From NCBI RefSeq assembly GCF_003610555.1, contig NZ_RAPQ01000009.1, forward strand, positions 62,001 through 126,000: a DNA stretch of 64,000 nt, written 5' to 3'. The notes beneath the pieces are model-generated. The model did no database searches, was not told the origin of the DNA, and was given only the letters and a program-made list of their open reading frames with translations. Source of the DNA: Marinifilum flexuosum. GTDB taxonomy: Bacteria; Bacteroidota; Bacteroidia; Bacteroidales; Marinifilaceae. Shown piece by piece: positions 16,508 to 24,853 of this stretch; within the stretch, counting starts at the first letter, position 1; each line of letters begins with the position of its first letter. The position numbers were made by a program, and so were the translations under genes.

Positions 16508-17317
16508 TTATTTCAAAGGTGAATTAGGTTCTTTAGCCATATGGTTATAGGTAAGCTTCTCTAACAAACTTGGGAACCATTTTTTCAACCATACGGTTAG
16601 TTTCCCCTCCATAAAAGTCATAATCAATTCTCTTTTTCGCTTTACAACTGCATTGGCAATTAAACGTGCACATTCTTCGGCGCTCATCATCTTACTTTCA
16701 TCACGTGGAGTTTCGCCTTGTGATGAACCATCGGCAGTTAATGCTACATTTCTTACATTAGAAGCTGTAAAACCAGGAGCTGCTACCAATACATGCACAC
16801 CTGTTTTTAGGTTTTCAACTCTTAAAGTATCCAAAAAGCCTCGAATGGCATATTTCGATGCCGAATATCCAGTACGAGCAGGTAGGCCAATATATCCAGC
16901 AATGGAAATTACACCCACAACCGAACCTTTTGCTTTGGTAATATAAGGCATGGCATACTTTGTACAATATACCGTTCCCCAAAAGTTCACATCCATCAAT
17001 TGTTTAAGTACCGACAATTCCAAATCGGCAAACATGGCTCTCATCGAAATTCCAGCATTGTTAATCAATACATCAATTCCTCCGAACCTTTCAACTGTTT
17101 TATCAATTAAGTTCTTACAATCTTCCTCAATGCTAACATCGGTTTTTACCGATAACACTTCAATTCCTTTGGCAAGGATTTCCTCTTCTACCTCTTTTAA
17201 CTTTTCAGTATTTCTTGCTGCAAGTACAATTTTTGATCCACGGGAAGCATATTCGAATGCCAATGCTTTACCAATACCAGATGATGCTCCGGTAATCACT
17301 ACGATTTTATCATTCAT
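16508..17317 (-). CDS. SDR-family oxidoreductase (DltE/YdfG-like)
   Basis: 269-residue classical short-chain dehydrogenase. It has the TGASSGIG cofactor motif (9-16), NNAGIS (~90), a Ser in VISIAGYIGLPARTG and the catalytic YSASK motif (~155-159). The tail is basic and tryptophan-containing (KLTVWLKKWFPSLLEKL), which may place it at the membrane, as in many SDR proteins acting on lipids. The substrate is unknown. It stands alone, with a terminator behind it and a 366-base gap before the tRNA array upstream. Confidence 0.88.
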   Translation of the reverse strand: MNDKIVVITGASSGIGKALAFEYASRGSKIVLAARNTEKLKEVEEEILAKGIEVLSVKTDVSIEEDCKNLIDKTVERFGGIDVLINNAGISMRAMFADLELSVLKQLMDVNFWGTVYCTKYAMPYITKAKGSVVGVISIAGYIGLPARTGYSASKYAIRGFLDTLRVENLKTGVHVLVAAPGFTASNVRNVALTADGSSQGETPRDESKMMSAEECARLIANAVVKRKRELIMTFMEGKLTVWLKKWFPSLLEKLTYNHMAKEPNSPLK

Positions 17318-17683
17318 AAGGAAGATTTATTTTGCAATTTTTGTGTCCATTTGCATGAACTTAGATAATGAATCACAAAATTAGAATTATTTTTCACGGA
17401 TTTTAGATGCTTCTTCGATTTTTTGAGATTAAAAAGAAGAACAAATTTTGCTCATTTATTCAATAAAAATGGCCATTATCATAAGCGAACAAAGCAGTTT
17501 TTAAAAGTTTGTATTTTTTTTTCAATTTCTTTTCGGTTTTATATCAAATTACGAACCAAGGATATAAATTAAATTGCGCCTGTTTCTGGGGGCAAAAACC
17601 TACAATTTCCACAAAATTGAGTTTGCGATTTAAATTTAATCGCTCTATATTTGCATCGCTTTTGAAAACAAAGGCTACACAAT
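17318..17683. other. Intergenic region before the tRNA-Lys array
   Basis: No gene is supported. The right end carries the tRNA promoter. The rest is AT-rich sequence that serves as leader for the minus-strand dehydrogenase. Confidence 0.6.
17622..17653 (+). promoter_or_regulatory. Promoter of the tRNA-Lys array
   Basis: TTTG at 17622-17625 and TATATTTG at 17646-17653, spaced by 20 bases: a full match to the Bacteroidota consensus TTTG-N19-21-TAnnTTTG. The first tRNA begins 30 bases after it. Confidence 0.75.
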
Positions 17684-17756
17684 GATTCCTTAGCTCAGCT
17701 GGTAGAGCACAACACTTTTAATGTTGGGGTCCTGGGTTCGAACCCCAGAGGGATCA
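17684..17756 (+). tRNA. tRNA-Lys(TTT), array copy 1
   Basis: 73 bases. The acceptor stem GATTCCT/AGGGATC (one G-T pair), D arm GCTC/GAGC, anticodon stem CAACA/TGTTG with loop CTTTTAA (anticodon TTT) and T arm CTGGG/CCCAG all fold. CCA is not encoded. Confidence 0.97.
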
Positions 17757-17793
17757 CTAAAGACAACCAAAGTCTTTCAAATAAAATCAGGAT

Positions 17794-17866
17794 GATTCCT
17801 TAGCTCAGCTGGTAGAGCACAACACTTTTAATGTTGGGGTCCTGGGTTCGAACCCCAGAGGGATCA
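17794..17866 (+). tRNA. tRNA-Lys(TTT), array copy 2
   Basis: Identical in sequence to copy 1, reached after a 37-base spacer containing the small hairpin AAAGAC/GTCTTT, a possible processing signal. Confidence 0.97.
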
Positions 17867-17906
17867 CTTAAAGACAACCAAAGTCTTTCATAAAAAAAAT
17901 CAGGAT

Positions 17907-17979
17907 GATTCCTTAGCTCAGCTGGTAGAGCACAACACTTTTAATGTTGGGGTCCTGGGTTCGAACCCCAGAGGGATCA
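17907..17979 (+). tRNA. tRNA-Lys(TTT), array copy 3
   Basis: Identical in sequence to copy 1. The spacer before it is 40 bases and differs from the others only by small indels. Confidence 0.97.
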
Positions 17980-18016
17980 CTAAAGACAACCAAAGTCTTT
18001 CAAATAAAATCAGGAT

Positions 18017-18089
18017 GATTCCTTAGCTCAGCTGGTAGAGCACAACACTTTTAATGTTGGGGTCCTGGGTTCGAACCCCAGAGGGATCA
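18017..18089 (+). tRNA. tRNA-Lys(TTT), array copy 4
   Basis: Identical in sequence to copy 1. The 37-base spacer again holds AAAGAC/GTCTTT. Confidence 0.97.
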
Positions 18090-18126
18090 CTAAAGACAAC
18101 CAAAGTCTTTCAAATAAAATCAGGAC

Positions 18127-18199
18127 GATTCCTTAGCTCAGCTGGTAGAGCACAACACTTTTAATGTTGGGGTCCTGGGTTCGAACCCCAGAGGGATCA
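18127..18199 (+). tRNA. tRNA-Lys(TTT), array copy 5
   Basis: Identical in sequence to copy 1. Last copy of the array, followed directly by a strong terminator. Confidence 0.97.
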
Positions 18200-18246
18200 C
18201 TTAAGAACAAAGAGTTATCGAGAATATCGGTGACTCTTTTTTTATG
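18184..18246. repeat. Left copy of a tRNA-Lys 3' end plus terminator direct repeat
   Basis: The 3' end of tRNA copy 5 and the following hairpin are repeated at 27662-27727 with few changes: CCCCAGAGGGATCACT, then GAGTTATCGAGAATATCGGT and GACTC plus a T run. Such a pair of direct repeats bounds the 9.5-kb segment between them, as attL/attR copies would, or as a recombination scar would. Confidence 0.6.
18209..18245 (+). terminator. Terminator of the tRNA-Lys array
   Basis: A 12-bp stem with wobble pairs, AAAGAGTTATCG / CGGTGACTCTTT, loop AGAATAT, then a run of seven or more T. Confidence 0.9.
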
Positions 18247-18348
18247 AAAGTCTTGAAAAGTGAAAAATAGAAAAGTTGTTAAAATCTACCGTTTATAAAT
18301 CATACAAAGACCAAAAACCTTTTAAATGCTGATTGTCCTAAATTATAC

Positions 18349-19563
18349 TCATACCAGCATACTTACTTCTTCCTTACCTTTACTAATATAGTCTCGCAAT
18401 GCATCCAGATTGGCATCCTGCATAGTATCCAAATCAAATTCTTTTCCTTTCAATTCATACAAATCGCCAAGCCCTACTTCCTTGAACATGGCAGTTAAAC
18501 GAGGATATTTCTCTGTATCTGTTTTCATAAACGTACTCAAACGATCAATTTTCCAATAAGAAATATCCTTCCACCCCAATCCACTAATTTCTTTTAACTT
18601 ATCTCCTTCTGGTGTAGAAGAATGAGTTACAAACAAGAATGTTTTCAGGATCAAGCAATCATCTATAACTTCAGCAACAAAATATCCAACTTTACTATCA
18701 TGTACTTTAATCGGGTATAGTATTAAATCGCCATACAACACAAAATTATCCATATCAATAGTACTACTCCAAATGATATAATAAAAGGAAGAAGGGTCAA
18801 GCACATCCAGTCTTTCCTTCATTCTTTTTAATGCATGAGCTTGTATATAAACTTCTAACTCCTCTTGATCACCTTTATATTTGCCTTTTAAAAAAGACAC
18901 ATCTGCTTTTAACCAATTTGTTTTCAGGTTTGAATTGGGTAATCCAATGGCATAAGCTGGGCGGTGAACCCCATTTCTTTTGATGTATTTTTTTCTTGCC
19001 CTATGGTCAAAAACCTGCAATGAAATCTCAATCTCTAATTTGTCTTCGATAACTTTGGCACTTCTTGGATAAAAACTGTAATATTTGCTTTCAATTGAAC
19101 TAAGTGAAAGCGTTGCCTTAAGCAAAGTTATATAGTACCGATAAAAATAACCATCAAGCTCTACATTTTTGGGGCCAAAGATTTGAACAAGTTCTTCTCT
19201 TCTTTTTTCAGAAATGAGTTTACAGGTCTTCAATCTACCCAACAAATAAAAAATCTGCATCTCATAATTCGAATACCATTGCCCATCTGATTCAAGAGAG
19301 TATGCCCTCATTTTTTTCTGCACACAATTTCCTATTTTTTTAAGTTCCTTCGATGGTAATCGAGTACCACTAGCCGAAACAGGTGTCCGCATTATAAATC
19401 GATGATCAAACATGATTCGTTTCTCACTTTTACTAAGCAAATTGTACTGCTTCAATAAGCCCAACTTATTAAAGAAAATCCTACAAGCTTTATCGAAGCT
19501 TGCAAAAGCTGCATTCTTTACTGGCTTTATAACTTTATTTTTTGGTTTTCTATTCTTTGCCAT
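18349..19563 (-). CDS. Hypothetical protein, 404 residues
   Basis: I do not recognise this protein. It has a basic N-terminus (MAKNRKPKNKVIKPVKN), no signal peptide and no membrane segment. The centre is rich in Tyr, Lys and Arg; a possible nucleic-acid-binding patch HRARKKYIKRNGVHR lies near 187-201, and an HALKRMKERLDV helix near 247-258. The last third has a beta-rich stretch (YFVAEVIDDCLILKTFLFV) and an acidic end. It is the first gene inside the segment bounded by tRNA-Lys repeats. A full-length, well-formed ORF on this strand with no overlapping alternative supports it being real. Confidence 0.65.
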   Translation of the reverse strand: MAKNRKPKNKVIKPVKNAAFASFDKACRIFFNKLGLLKQYNLLSKSEKRIMFDHRFIMRTPVSASGTRLPSKELKKIGNCVQKKMRAYSLESDGQWYSNYEMQIFYLLGRLKTCKLISEKRREELVQIFGPKNVELDGYFYRYYITLLKATLSLSSIESKYYSFYPRSAKVIEDKLEIEISLQVFDHRARKKYIKRNGVHRPAYAIGLPNSNLKTNWLKADVSFLKGKYKGDQEELEVYIQAHALKRMKERLDVLDPSSFYYIIWSSTIDMDNFVLYGDLILYPIKVHDSKVGYFVAEVIDDCLILKTFLFVTHSSTPEGDKLKEISGLGWKDISYWKIDRLSTFMKTDTEKYPRLTAMFKEVGLGDLYELKGKEFDLDTMQDANLDALRDYISKGKEEVSMLV

Positions 19564-19897
19564 TTTCAGTAATAGATTTAGGATATTATCGATTATGAAT
19601 TAGTTGGTTCATTTTGCTACTAATGCCTATCTAATTAAATACCTGGCATTTTAATTTAACGCTGTACAATTCCTTTTTGGCACTCCCCATAGTTATCGAA
19701 ATACAAATGGTATAAAAACCTCCTTTCGTTAAAAAGGAGGTTTAGTCTTAAAATAAATGCTGTTGGTATAAAAATTATAGAGGATAGATAAATACTGACA
19801 AAATGGTTTTATTTTTGTCATAAGCGAGGCCCTTAATTCCCTTTTGAAACTTTCGTCGGTTTAACTCGAGAATTTGTGGAGCCTCTGCTTTTTTTAT
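19564..19897. other. Intergenic region with one terminator
   Basis: No gene is supported. The only clear structure is the minus-strand terminator hairpin at 19711-19743. Confidence 0.6.
19711..19743 (-). terminator. Intrinsic terminator of the DUF6261-like gene
   Basis: Stem AAACCTCCTTT / AAAGGAGGTTT with loop CGTTAA. On the minus strand it ends in TTTTTATA. Confidence 0.85.
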
Positions 19898-20641
19898 TTA
19901 TGCCTCTTGTTCTTCTGTTTGTTCTTCTTTAGCGTTTTCGTTTTTGGTAGTGCGTGTTTTCACTATGGTTTGATAACGCTGAGTACAATCGTTAATGAAA
20001 GCTTCCATCTGATCGTACTTTTCGTTAGGAGCAATTCGATTCAAGACCTCAATGCCCTCGAACAATTGCTCGCAACTAATTCTTAAATCTTTGTACACTT
20101 CTAAAGTGTCGTAATCGTCTTCCGATGATTCAGCAACGGTTTTATCTTCCTGCAGTTTCAAATATTCTGCATTATCATCAACCATATCCTGATACCAATC
20201 GGTAGCAGACAAGCCTGCTATTAAACTGGTATTTTCAGCAGAGCTGAGTTCTTTAACCAAACTGGCCATTTTAGCCGATTGATTTGCTCTACCCTTTGTA
20301 TGCAACGACCAGCCATGAGACCTGATTATTCTCAACAGACTTTCTGCTTTCTCAGCAAATGTCGCATCCTTACGATGAGAACATGCTTCAACCAGATTAC
20401 GAAATGCAAGGAAAGACTCATCACGACGATGATCTTTTCCCTTGAGTAAATGTGTAAACTTACTTGAACGAGAACGGTTCGATACCTCAACAGCCACCTC
20501 GTACCTGGCAGCAAACTGATCAATAACAGGTACAATTTGCAATCCTTCCTTATCGATCGATTTTAGGTAAGTCGAAATTTCACCGCAATAACTTAAAAAC
20601 TCGTTTAAGTGCAACTTCGAAAAATTCATTTGTTCTATCAT
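19898..20641 (-). CDS. DUF6261-like helical protein
   Basis: 247 residues, cytoplasmic and largely helical, with a strongly charged C-terminus (KTRTTKNENAKEEQTEEQEA). The N-terminal LHLNEFLSYCGEI, the central RRDESFLAFRNLVEACSHRKDA and the KAESLLRIIRSHGW pattern recall DUF6261, a family I know only from Bacteroidota and whose function is unknown. A second ATG lies four codons in. It is transcribed away from the hairpin array that fills the region upstream, and ends before a good terminator. Confidence 0.7.
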   Translation of the reverse strand: MIEQMNFSKLHLNEFLSYCGEISTYLKSIDKEGLQIVPVIDQFAARYEVAVEVSNRSRSSKFTHLLKGKDHRRDESFLAFRNLVEACSHRKDATFAEKAESLLRIIRSHGWSLHTKGRANQSAKMASLVKELSSAENTSLIAGLSATDWYQDMVDDNAEYLKLQEDKTVAESSEDDYDTLEVYKDLRISCEQLFEGIEVLNRIAPNEKYDQMEAFINDCTQRYQTIVKTRTTKNENAKEEQTEEQEA

Positions 20642-20982
20642 ATTCTATTTTTTATGATGTGAACCAACAGCATTATTATTAAACCATTATAAATTTAATT
20701 TATTTTGTAAATCAAAAAAAACTTTTTTAACATTTTTTACCAAAGCACCTAATCCTTTTATATATAAGGAACAATACAAACTCTCATAATTTTACCATTC
20801 AAAATTTAATTTACTTAAAAACACCACTATTCTTACCTATCGTAAAATACAAGCACAAGCTCTTAGAATAGAATCTCCCGAATTTTGAATCATTCCTTTG
20901 CTAAAAGAAAGCCAAGAAATAAGCTTTTGAAACAACAATCGCTTCACCTCATTGAAGAGATTGTTGTTTATAAAAATGAGTT

Positions 20983-21351
20983 CCTGAACCAACTCAGGAG
21001 ATACTATTTTGAGAAAACGAGATCCTGAACCAATTCAGGAAGTACTTTTTTGAGAAAACAAGCACCTGAACCAATTCAGGAGGCACTTTTTTGAGAAAAC
21101 AAGTACCTGAACCAATTCAGGAGATACTTTTTTGAGAAAACGAGATCCTGAACCAATTCAGGAGGTACTTTTTTGAGAAAACAAGTACCTGAACCAATTC
21201 AGGAGATACTTTTTTGAGAAAACAAGTACCTGAACCAATTCAGGAGGTACTTTTTCGAGAAAACGAGATTCTGAACCAATTCAGGAGGTACTTTTTTGAG
21301 AAAACAAGCTCCTCAGCCAATTGTGGAAGTACTTTATTGAGTAATACCTGT
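20983..21351. repeat. Hairpin repeat array 2, exact 41-bp period, nine units
   Basis: Units start at 20983, 21024, 21065, 21106, 21147, 21188, 21229, 21270 and 21311, exactly 41 bases apart. Each has a hairpin CCTGAA-CCAA-TTCAGG, then GRDRYACT, a T6 run and GAGAAAACRAG. The last two units carry changes in the stem. Units differ by a few bases only, so these are tandem repeats and not spacer-bearing repeats. Function is unknown. Confidence 0.93.
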
Positions 21352-21602
21352 TGTTTATTTTGTTTAGCAATTATTGTTTTATAAATTCACAAGATTGATT
21401 GTAAAGAGGTGCACTGGTGCACCCAGCTACCTCGCGAAACCTTTGGCGTGGAACAGTAATAAAGTCACACGAAGGAATTCGTGCGACAGCGGATGAGCAA
21501 TGTCAAGCTAACCATTTTATAAATTGAAACAAAAATCAACACAGACGCCTAAATTACATAGCGCCGCCCAATAGCAGTAATTGGGTATAGTCAGGTCACA
21601 CA

Positions 21603-21631
21603 GTAAGGACGTAGCAATGCTACGTCCCTAC
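21603..21631. repeat. REP-like palindrome upstream of the RAYT gene
   Basis: GTAAGGACGTAGCA and TGCTACGTCCCTAC form a near-perfect 29-base palindrome. The same element recurs inside and at the end of the transposase gene. Confidence 0.85.
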
Positions 21632-21640
21632 GGCAGTCCA

Positions 21641-21669
21641 TACACCAAATACATCAAAACATCTACAAT
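21641..21669. repeat. 29-base direct repeat, left copy
   Basis: TACACCAAATACATC followed by AAAACATCTACAAT. The right copy at 22262-22290 has one change (C to T). Each copy follows a REP palindrome, so the gene is framed by matching ends. Confidence 0.85.
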
Positions 21670-21680
21670 ATCCCATTGGA

Positions 21681-22247
21681 ATGAAAAATCGCAAATCCGT
21701 TCGCAAACCTAATCATGATTACTCGGAGCCGGGATGGTATTTTATAACCATCAGCACCAAAGAAAAAGAACCTTTCTTTGGGAATATTGTTGATGGTGAA
21801 GTGCAATTATCAGCCATAGGAAAACAGGCTGAAAAGTTTTGGAGAAATATTGCCATATACAATAAACATGTAGAATTGGGTGAATTTGTTATTATGCCCG
21901 ATCATATACATGGTATAATTGGTATTGTTGCGAATCGTAGTGACCTAGCACCTGGTAATCGTAAGGACGTTGCAGTTGGGGATTATAAGGACGTTGCATT
22001 GCAACGTCCCTACGATACAATCAAAAACCAACACATGTCCTCCATAGCACCCAAATCGGGTAGTTTATCGGTGGTGATCCGATCCTATAAATCGGCATTA
22101 ACCAAATGGTGCAGACAGAATGGATATTTTTTATTCGATTGGCTGCCTCGTTTCCATGATAGAATAATTCGTGATCAATCAGAATTTGATAGAATTGAAG
22201 AATACATTCGAAAAAATCCTGAAAGATATCATACCGTAAGGACGTAG
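21681..22247 (+). CDS. REP-associated tyrosine transposase (RAYT, TnpA_REP/Y1 HUH type)
   Basis: 188 residues. The RAYT pattern is clear: PGWYFITISTKEKEPFFG at the start, the HUH motif in VIMPDHIHGII (~73-83), WLPRFHDRIIR and EYIRKNPERYH with the likely catalytic tyrosine. These enzymes cut single-stranded DNA at REP hairpins and are relatives of IS200/IS605 transposases. The gene has been invaded by its own substrate: residues ~95-114 (NRKDVAVGDYKDVALQRPYD) are read from REP sequence, and the last codons VRT and the TAG stop lie in another REP. The protein may be inactive or the insertions may be tolerated. Confidence 0.9.
   Translation: MKNRKSVRKPNHDYSEPGWYFITISTKEKEPFFGNIVDGEVQLSAIGKQAEKFWRNIAIYNKHVELGEFVIMPDHIHGIIGIVANRSDLAPGNRKDVAVGDYKDVALQRPYDTIKNQHMSSIAPKSGSLSVVIRSYKSALTKWCRQNGYFLFDWLPRFHDRIIRDQSEFDRIEEYIRKNPERYHTVRT
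21961..22013. repeat. REP-like sequence inside the RAYT reading frame
   Basis: A half element GTAAGGACGTTGCA (21961-21974) is followed by a full palindrome ATAAGGACGTTGCA / TGCAACGTCCCTAC ending at 22013. The frame stays open through both. The core differs from the flanking REPs (GTTGC in place of GTAGC), with matching changes on both arms. Confidence 0.85.
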
Positions 22248-22264
22248 CACTGCTACGTCCCTAC
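22236..22264. repeat. REP-like palindrome at the 3' end of the RAYT gene
   Basis: Same element as at 21603, with loop C instead of A. It supplies the TAG stop codon (22245-22247) of the transposase. Confidence 0.88.
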
Positions 22265-22290
22265 ACCAAATATATCAAAACATCTACAAT
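22262..22290. repeat. 29-base direct repeat, right copy
   Basis: Right partner of 21641-21669, one mismatch. It begins within the 3' REP palindrome. Confidence 0.85.
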
Positions 22291-22344
22291 TGCGCATACA
22301 CATTTATCAAATGATCTACCATGGATGTAATGCTACTGCCATAA

Positions 22345-24702
22345 CTAAAATCCTTTCCCTTGGCTTCCCTCCTCTACTCTATTCTGTCTTTCAATTTTGG
22401 CTCTCTGTTTTCCCCATTTAAATTGATAGCTAGCCTGAAGGCGAATAAAGAAGGTGGACACATGTACCTGTCCATTTATATAGGAATAATAATCCTCCCC
22501 CTTGCTTCTCACTCCTGAAAAAGTAAAATCTTTTTTCAATGGAATGGCTGAAGAAATCCCAACTTTTATCCCACTTTTAAACGACTGATTGAGGGCTAAA
22601 ATATAAATGGCATCGCTAAAGCGTTTGTTCTGCAAATCGTATGTGGGACTGTTGTACTGAAAAATTACAGAGGCCGACAAATTATCATTTAAATTCACTC
22701 TCGAAGAGCATCCAAATTCATATCCCGAACTATTCTTTTTTACAATCCCCAACTGTCGGGCCTGTTGATTCGGGCTATCGTACCTCCTGTATCCTTTTAA
22801 ATAGGGAGTAAGACCAATGGATTTACTCAAACTAAGAGCTGCGCTAATTTTGAATCCGAACTCTTTTCTTTCAGCCAAATTGGCAATATTATATTCCAAC
22901 AAGTCGTCTTGATTCACAAAAGCATGGTTTTGAATCACATCATTGAATAAATCATGGTAAAGCTGTGTGGAAAGGTGACTCTTTCCAATAGAAACTGAAT
23001 GTTTCAGGCTAAATTGATGATTAGAAGCGGGAATCAAATCGTAATTTCCTCGTTTGACACTTACAGGATCAATGCTTGTTGCAACCGGCGACAACTGGTA
23101 AACATGCGGACGCCTCAAACTTCTTCTGTAGTTCAGCTGTAAGTTTTGTTTTTTAGAAACTTGCCAGCCCATTTGTACATTAGGAAGGAAAGAGGTTTCT
23201 TCTTTTTTCTCACCAAAGTCTAGGCCTGTGTATGCATACTCACCTCGTAATCCAACGCTCGCATTCCACTTCTTATTGGCATATGAAAACGCCAGGTAAG
23301 CCGCATGAATATCTTCCTGATAGCTGAATTCCGAGGAATTTCTGTCCTTCATGTCACGCAACTGGCTTTTCCATCCTGCGTCCATCTTTATTTTTGATGC
23401 AAGCTGAGAGGTATAATCAATGCGAAAACCAATGAACTGATTATGTGGCTTTACACCGTTAAAGCTTGTGCTTTCCTGACTATCATACAAAATGGAATTC
23501 TCTCCTCGCAGTCGAAAGTAATTCAAATCAAAAGTGATCTCACTTCCTTCCTTGGCAAACAGATGCTTGTAAAAGATGGAATAATGCGACAAGGTGTAGT
23601 CATTTTTCTCCAATCTATCCCTTATCTCTCTTACATCATTACTCCCATCGGTATTTAATTCCATATTGGCTGTACCTTCAAAACTTTGAGTCTCCGGACA
23701 AACAAAGGCATACAAACTAAACTGATTTTGAGAATCGAGATAATAATCGGCTCCCATATGAATATTGTGCTTCCAATTTTTTTGTCTTAAATCCAAAACA
23801 GAATTGAAAGTTTGTAATCCATTATCGGTATTTATCATTTTGACATTCTCTTCTGAATTGTCGAAATATCTGAGTTTTCCACTATAGGAAGTGTATACAT
23901 TTAATTTCTTATTGTTGTAATTCAATCCAAAAGTTGGGTCCAGGAATATTTCCTGTGCATTGGTAGGAATTTCGGAGAAAATATGTCCGCTCATTCCTTC
24001 CTCTCTTTTCTTTAATGATACATTGATTACCCCGGTAATATGTGCATCGTATCTGGCTCCAGGATTTCGTATGATTTCTACCCGGTCAATTTGTTTGGCA
24101 TCCAATTGCTCCAGGTATTGCACATCACGTTCCTTTCCATCCACCAAAATTTTAATATTTGTACTGCTTTCCAGGCTGATATTCTTCATCAAATCTACCT
24201 GAACGCCCGGAAGGTGTGTTAGGATATCAACACCCGAATTAGAGCTGTTGTAAATTTTCTTATTCATAAAAAAGGTTGTACCCCTATCAGATGTCTGTGC
24301 TTTCTTGCGTTCCGCCACTATCAATGCCTCTTGCATGTGAATACTTTCCTCCTTCAAAGGAAAAGTTCCCAAATCACAATTGTTTTGATTGTCAAACTGA
24401 ACTTGTAACATGCGCGTTTGATATCCAATAAAACTGATTCGAAGCAAGTAATTTCCTCTTTTTACTTTACTGATTTCGAAATATCCATCCTGATTGCTTG
24501 TTGTACCTGTCAGCAATGAACTATCTGCTTGATGATGCAAGGAGATGGTGGCAAAGGCAATGGGTCCATTATCATTTTGATCGATAATTACTCCATACAT
24601 TACTTGTTTTCCTTCTGCACATAGTATGTTTATATGGATGAATAAAAGAATAAATGCGAATAGTGCAGATCTTTTTACATCGGTTTGATTGTAACAATTC
24701 AT
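22345..24702 (-). CDS. TonB-dependent receptor / outer-membrane beta-barrel protein
   Basis: 785 residues. A signal peptide (~12-29, ALFAFILLFIHINILCAEG) is followed by a carboxypeptidase-regulatory-like domain (~33-115, GVIIDQNDNGPIAFATISL, GYFEISKVKRGNYLLRISF), a plug domain (~140-235, LTHLPGVQV, ILVDGKE, VEIIRNPGARYDAH) and a long beta-barrel typical of the OMP_b-brl_3 group. The ligand is not known. The end is a basic tail rather than the usual terminal aromatic residue. The LytTR regulator gene lies 151 bases upstream on the same strand and is its likely controller. It is not paired with a SusD-like gene. Confidence 0.9.
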   Translation of the reverse strand: MNCYNQTDVKRSALFAFILLFIHINILCAEGKQVMYGVIIDQNDNGPIAFATISLHHQADSSLLTGTTSNQDGYFEISKVKRGNYLLRISFIGYQTRMLQVQFDNQNNCDLGTFPLKEESIHMQEALIVAERKKAQTSDRGTTFFMNKKIYNSSNSGVDILTHLPGVQVDLMKNISLESSTNIKILVDGKERDVQYLEQLDAKQIDRVEIIRNPGARYDAHITGVINVSLKKREEGMSGHIFSEIPTNAQEIFLDPTFGLNYNNKKLNVYTSYSGKLRYFDNSEENVKMINTDNGLQTFNSVLDLRQKNWKHNIHMGADYYLDSQNQFSLYAFVCPETQSFEGTANMELNTDGSNDVREIRDRLEKNDYTLSHYSIFYKHLFAKEGSEITFDLNYFRLRGENSILYDSQESTSFNGVKPHNQFIGFRIDYTSQLASKIKMDAGWKSQLRDMKDRNSSEFSYQEDIHAAYLAFSYANKKWNASVGLRGEYAYTGLDFGEKKEETSFLPNVQMGWQVSKKQNLQLNYRRSLRRPHVYQLSPVATSIDPVSVKRGNYDLIPASNHQFSLKHSVSIGKSHLSTQLYHDLFNDVIQNHAFVNQDDLLEYNIANLAERKEFGFKISAALSLSKSIGLTPYLKGYRRYDSPNQQARQLGIVKKNSSGYEFGCSSRVNLNDNLSASVIFQYNSPTYDLQNKRFSDAIYILALNQSFKSGIKVGISSAIPLKKDFTFSGVRSKGEDYYSYINGQVHVSTFFIRLQASYQFKWGKQRAKIERQNRVEEGSQGKGF

Positions 24703-24767
24703 GTTTCCTGACTGGTTTAATTTTACAATTGATATTCATTGCAAAGTCAGTAAATACGGGCAGAAGA

Positions 24768-24814
24768 GACAAATGTATGGTACAGACATCATGAATTTGT
24801 GACAGATGACAAAT
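24768..24814 (-). promoter_or_regulatory. TGTC-rich leader of the TonB receptor gene
   Basis: On the minus strand this holds ATTTGTC twice (at the two ends, 40 bases apart), with CTGTC and TGTCTG between, and a TACATTTG -7-like element (24770-24777). Repeated short direct motifs are the usual LytTR target, and the LytTR gene is adjacent. Speculative. Confidence 0.3.
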
Positions 24815-24853
24815 CCGCTCCTGGCTTATTTTGAAAGTTGTTACAAGTGGTAA

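Larger units (their letters stand above)
20642..21680. other. Long non-coding region between divergent genes
   Basis: Holds hairpin array 2 (20983-21351), then several isolated inverted repeats: GGTGCAC-TG-GTGCACC (21408-21423), CACGAA/TTCGTG inside 21464-21486, and CCCAAT/ATTGGG (about 21567-21586). After these come a REP palindrome and a 29-base direct repeat. No coding region is supported. The hairpin-rich composition suggests remnants of mobile DNA. Confidence 0.6.

Noticed and set aside
20983-21351. CRISPR array
   Set aside because: The unit is 41 bp head to tail with no unique spacers; the bases between hairpins are nearly the same in all units, and no cas gene is in the window.
21408-21486. 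Insertion sequence ends at the inverted repeats GGTGCAC and CACGAA
   Set aside because: The repeats are short and isolated and have no transposase between them; they may be remnants, but nothing defines an element.
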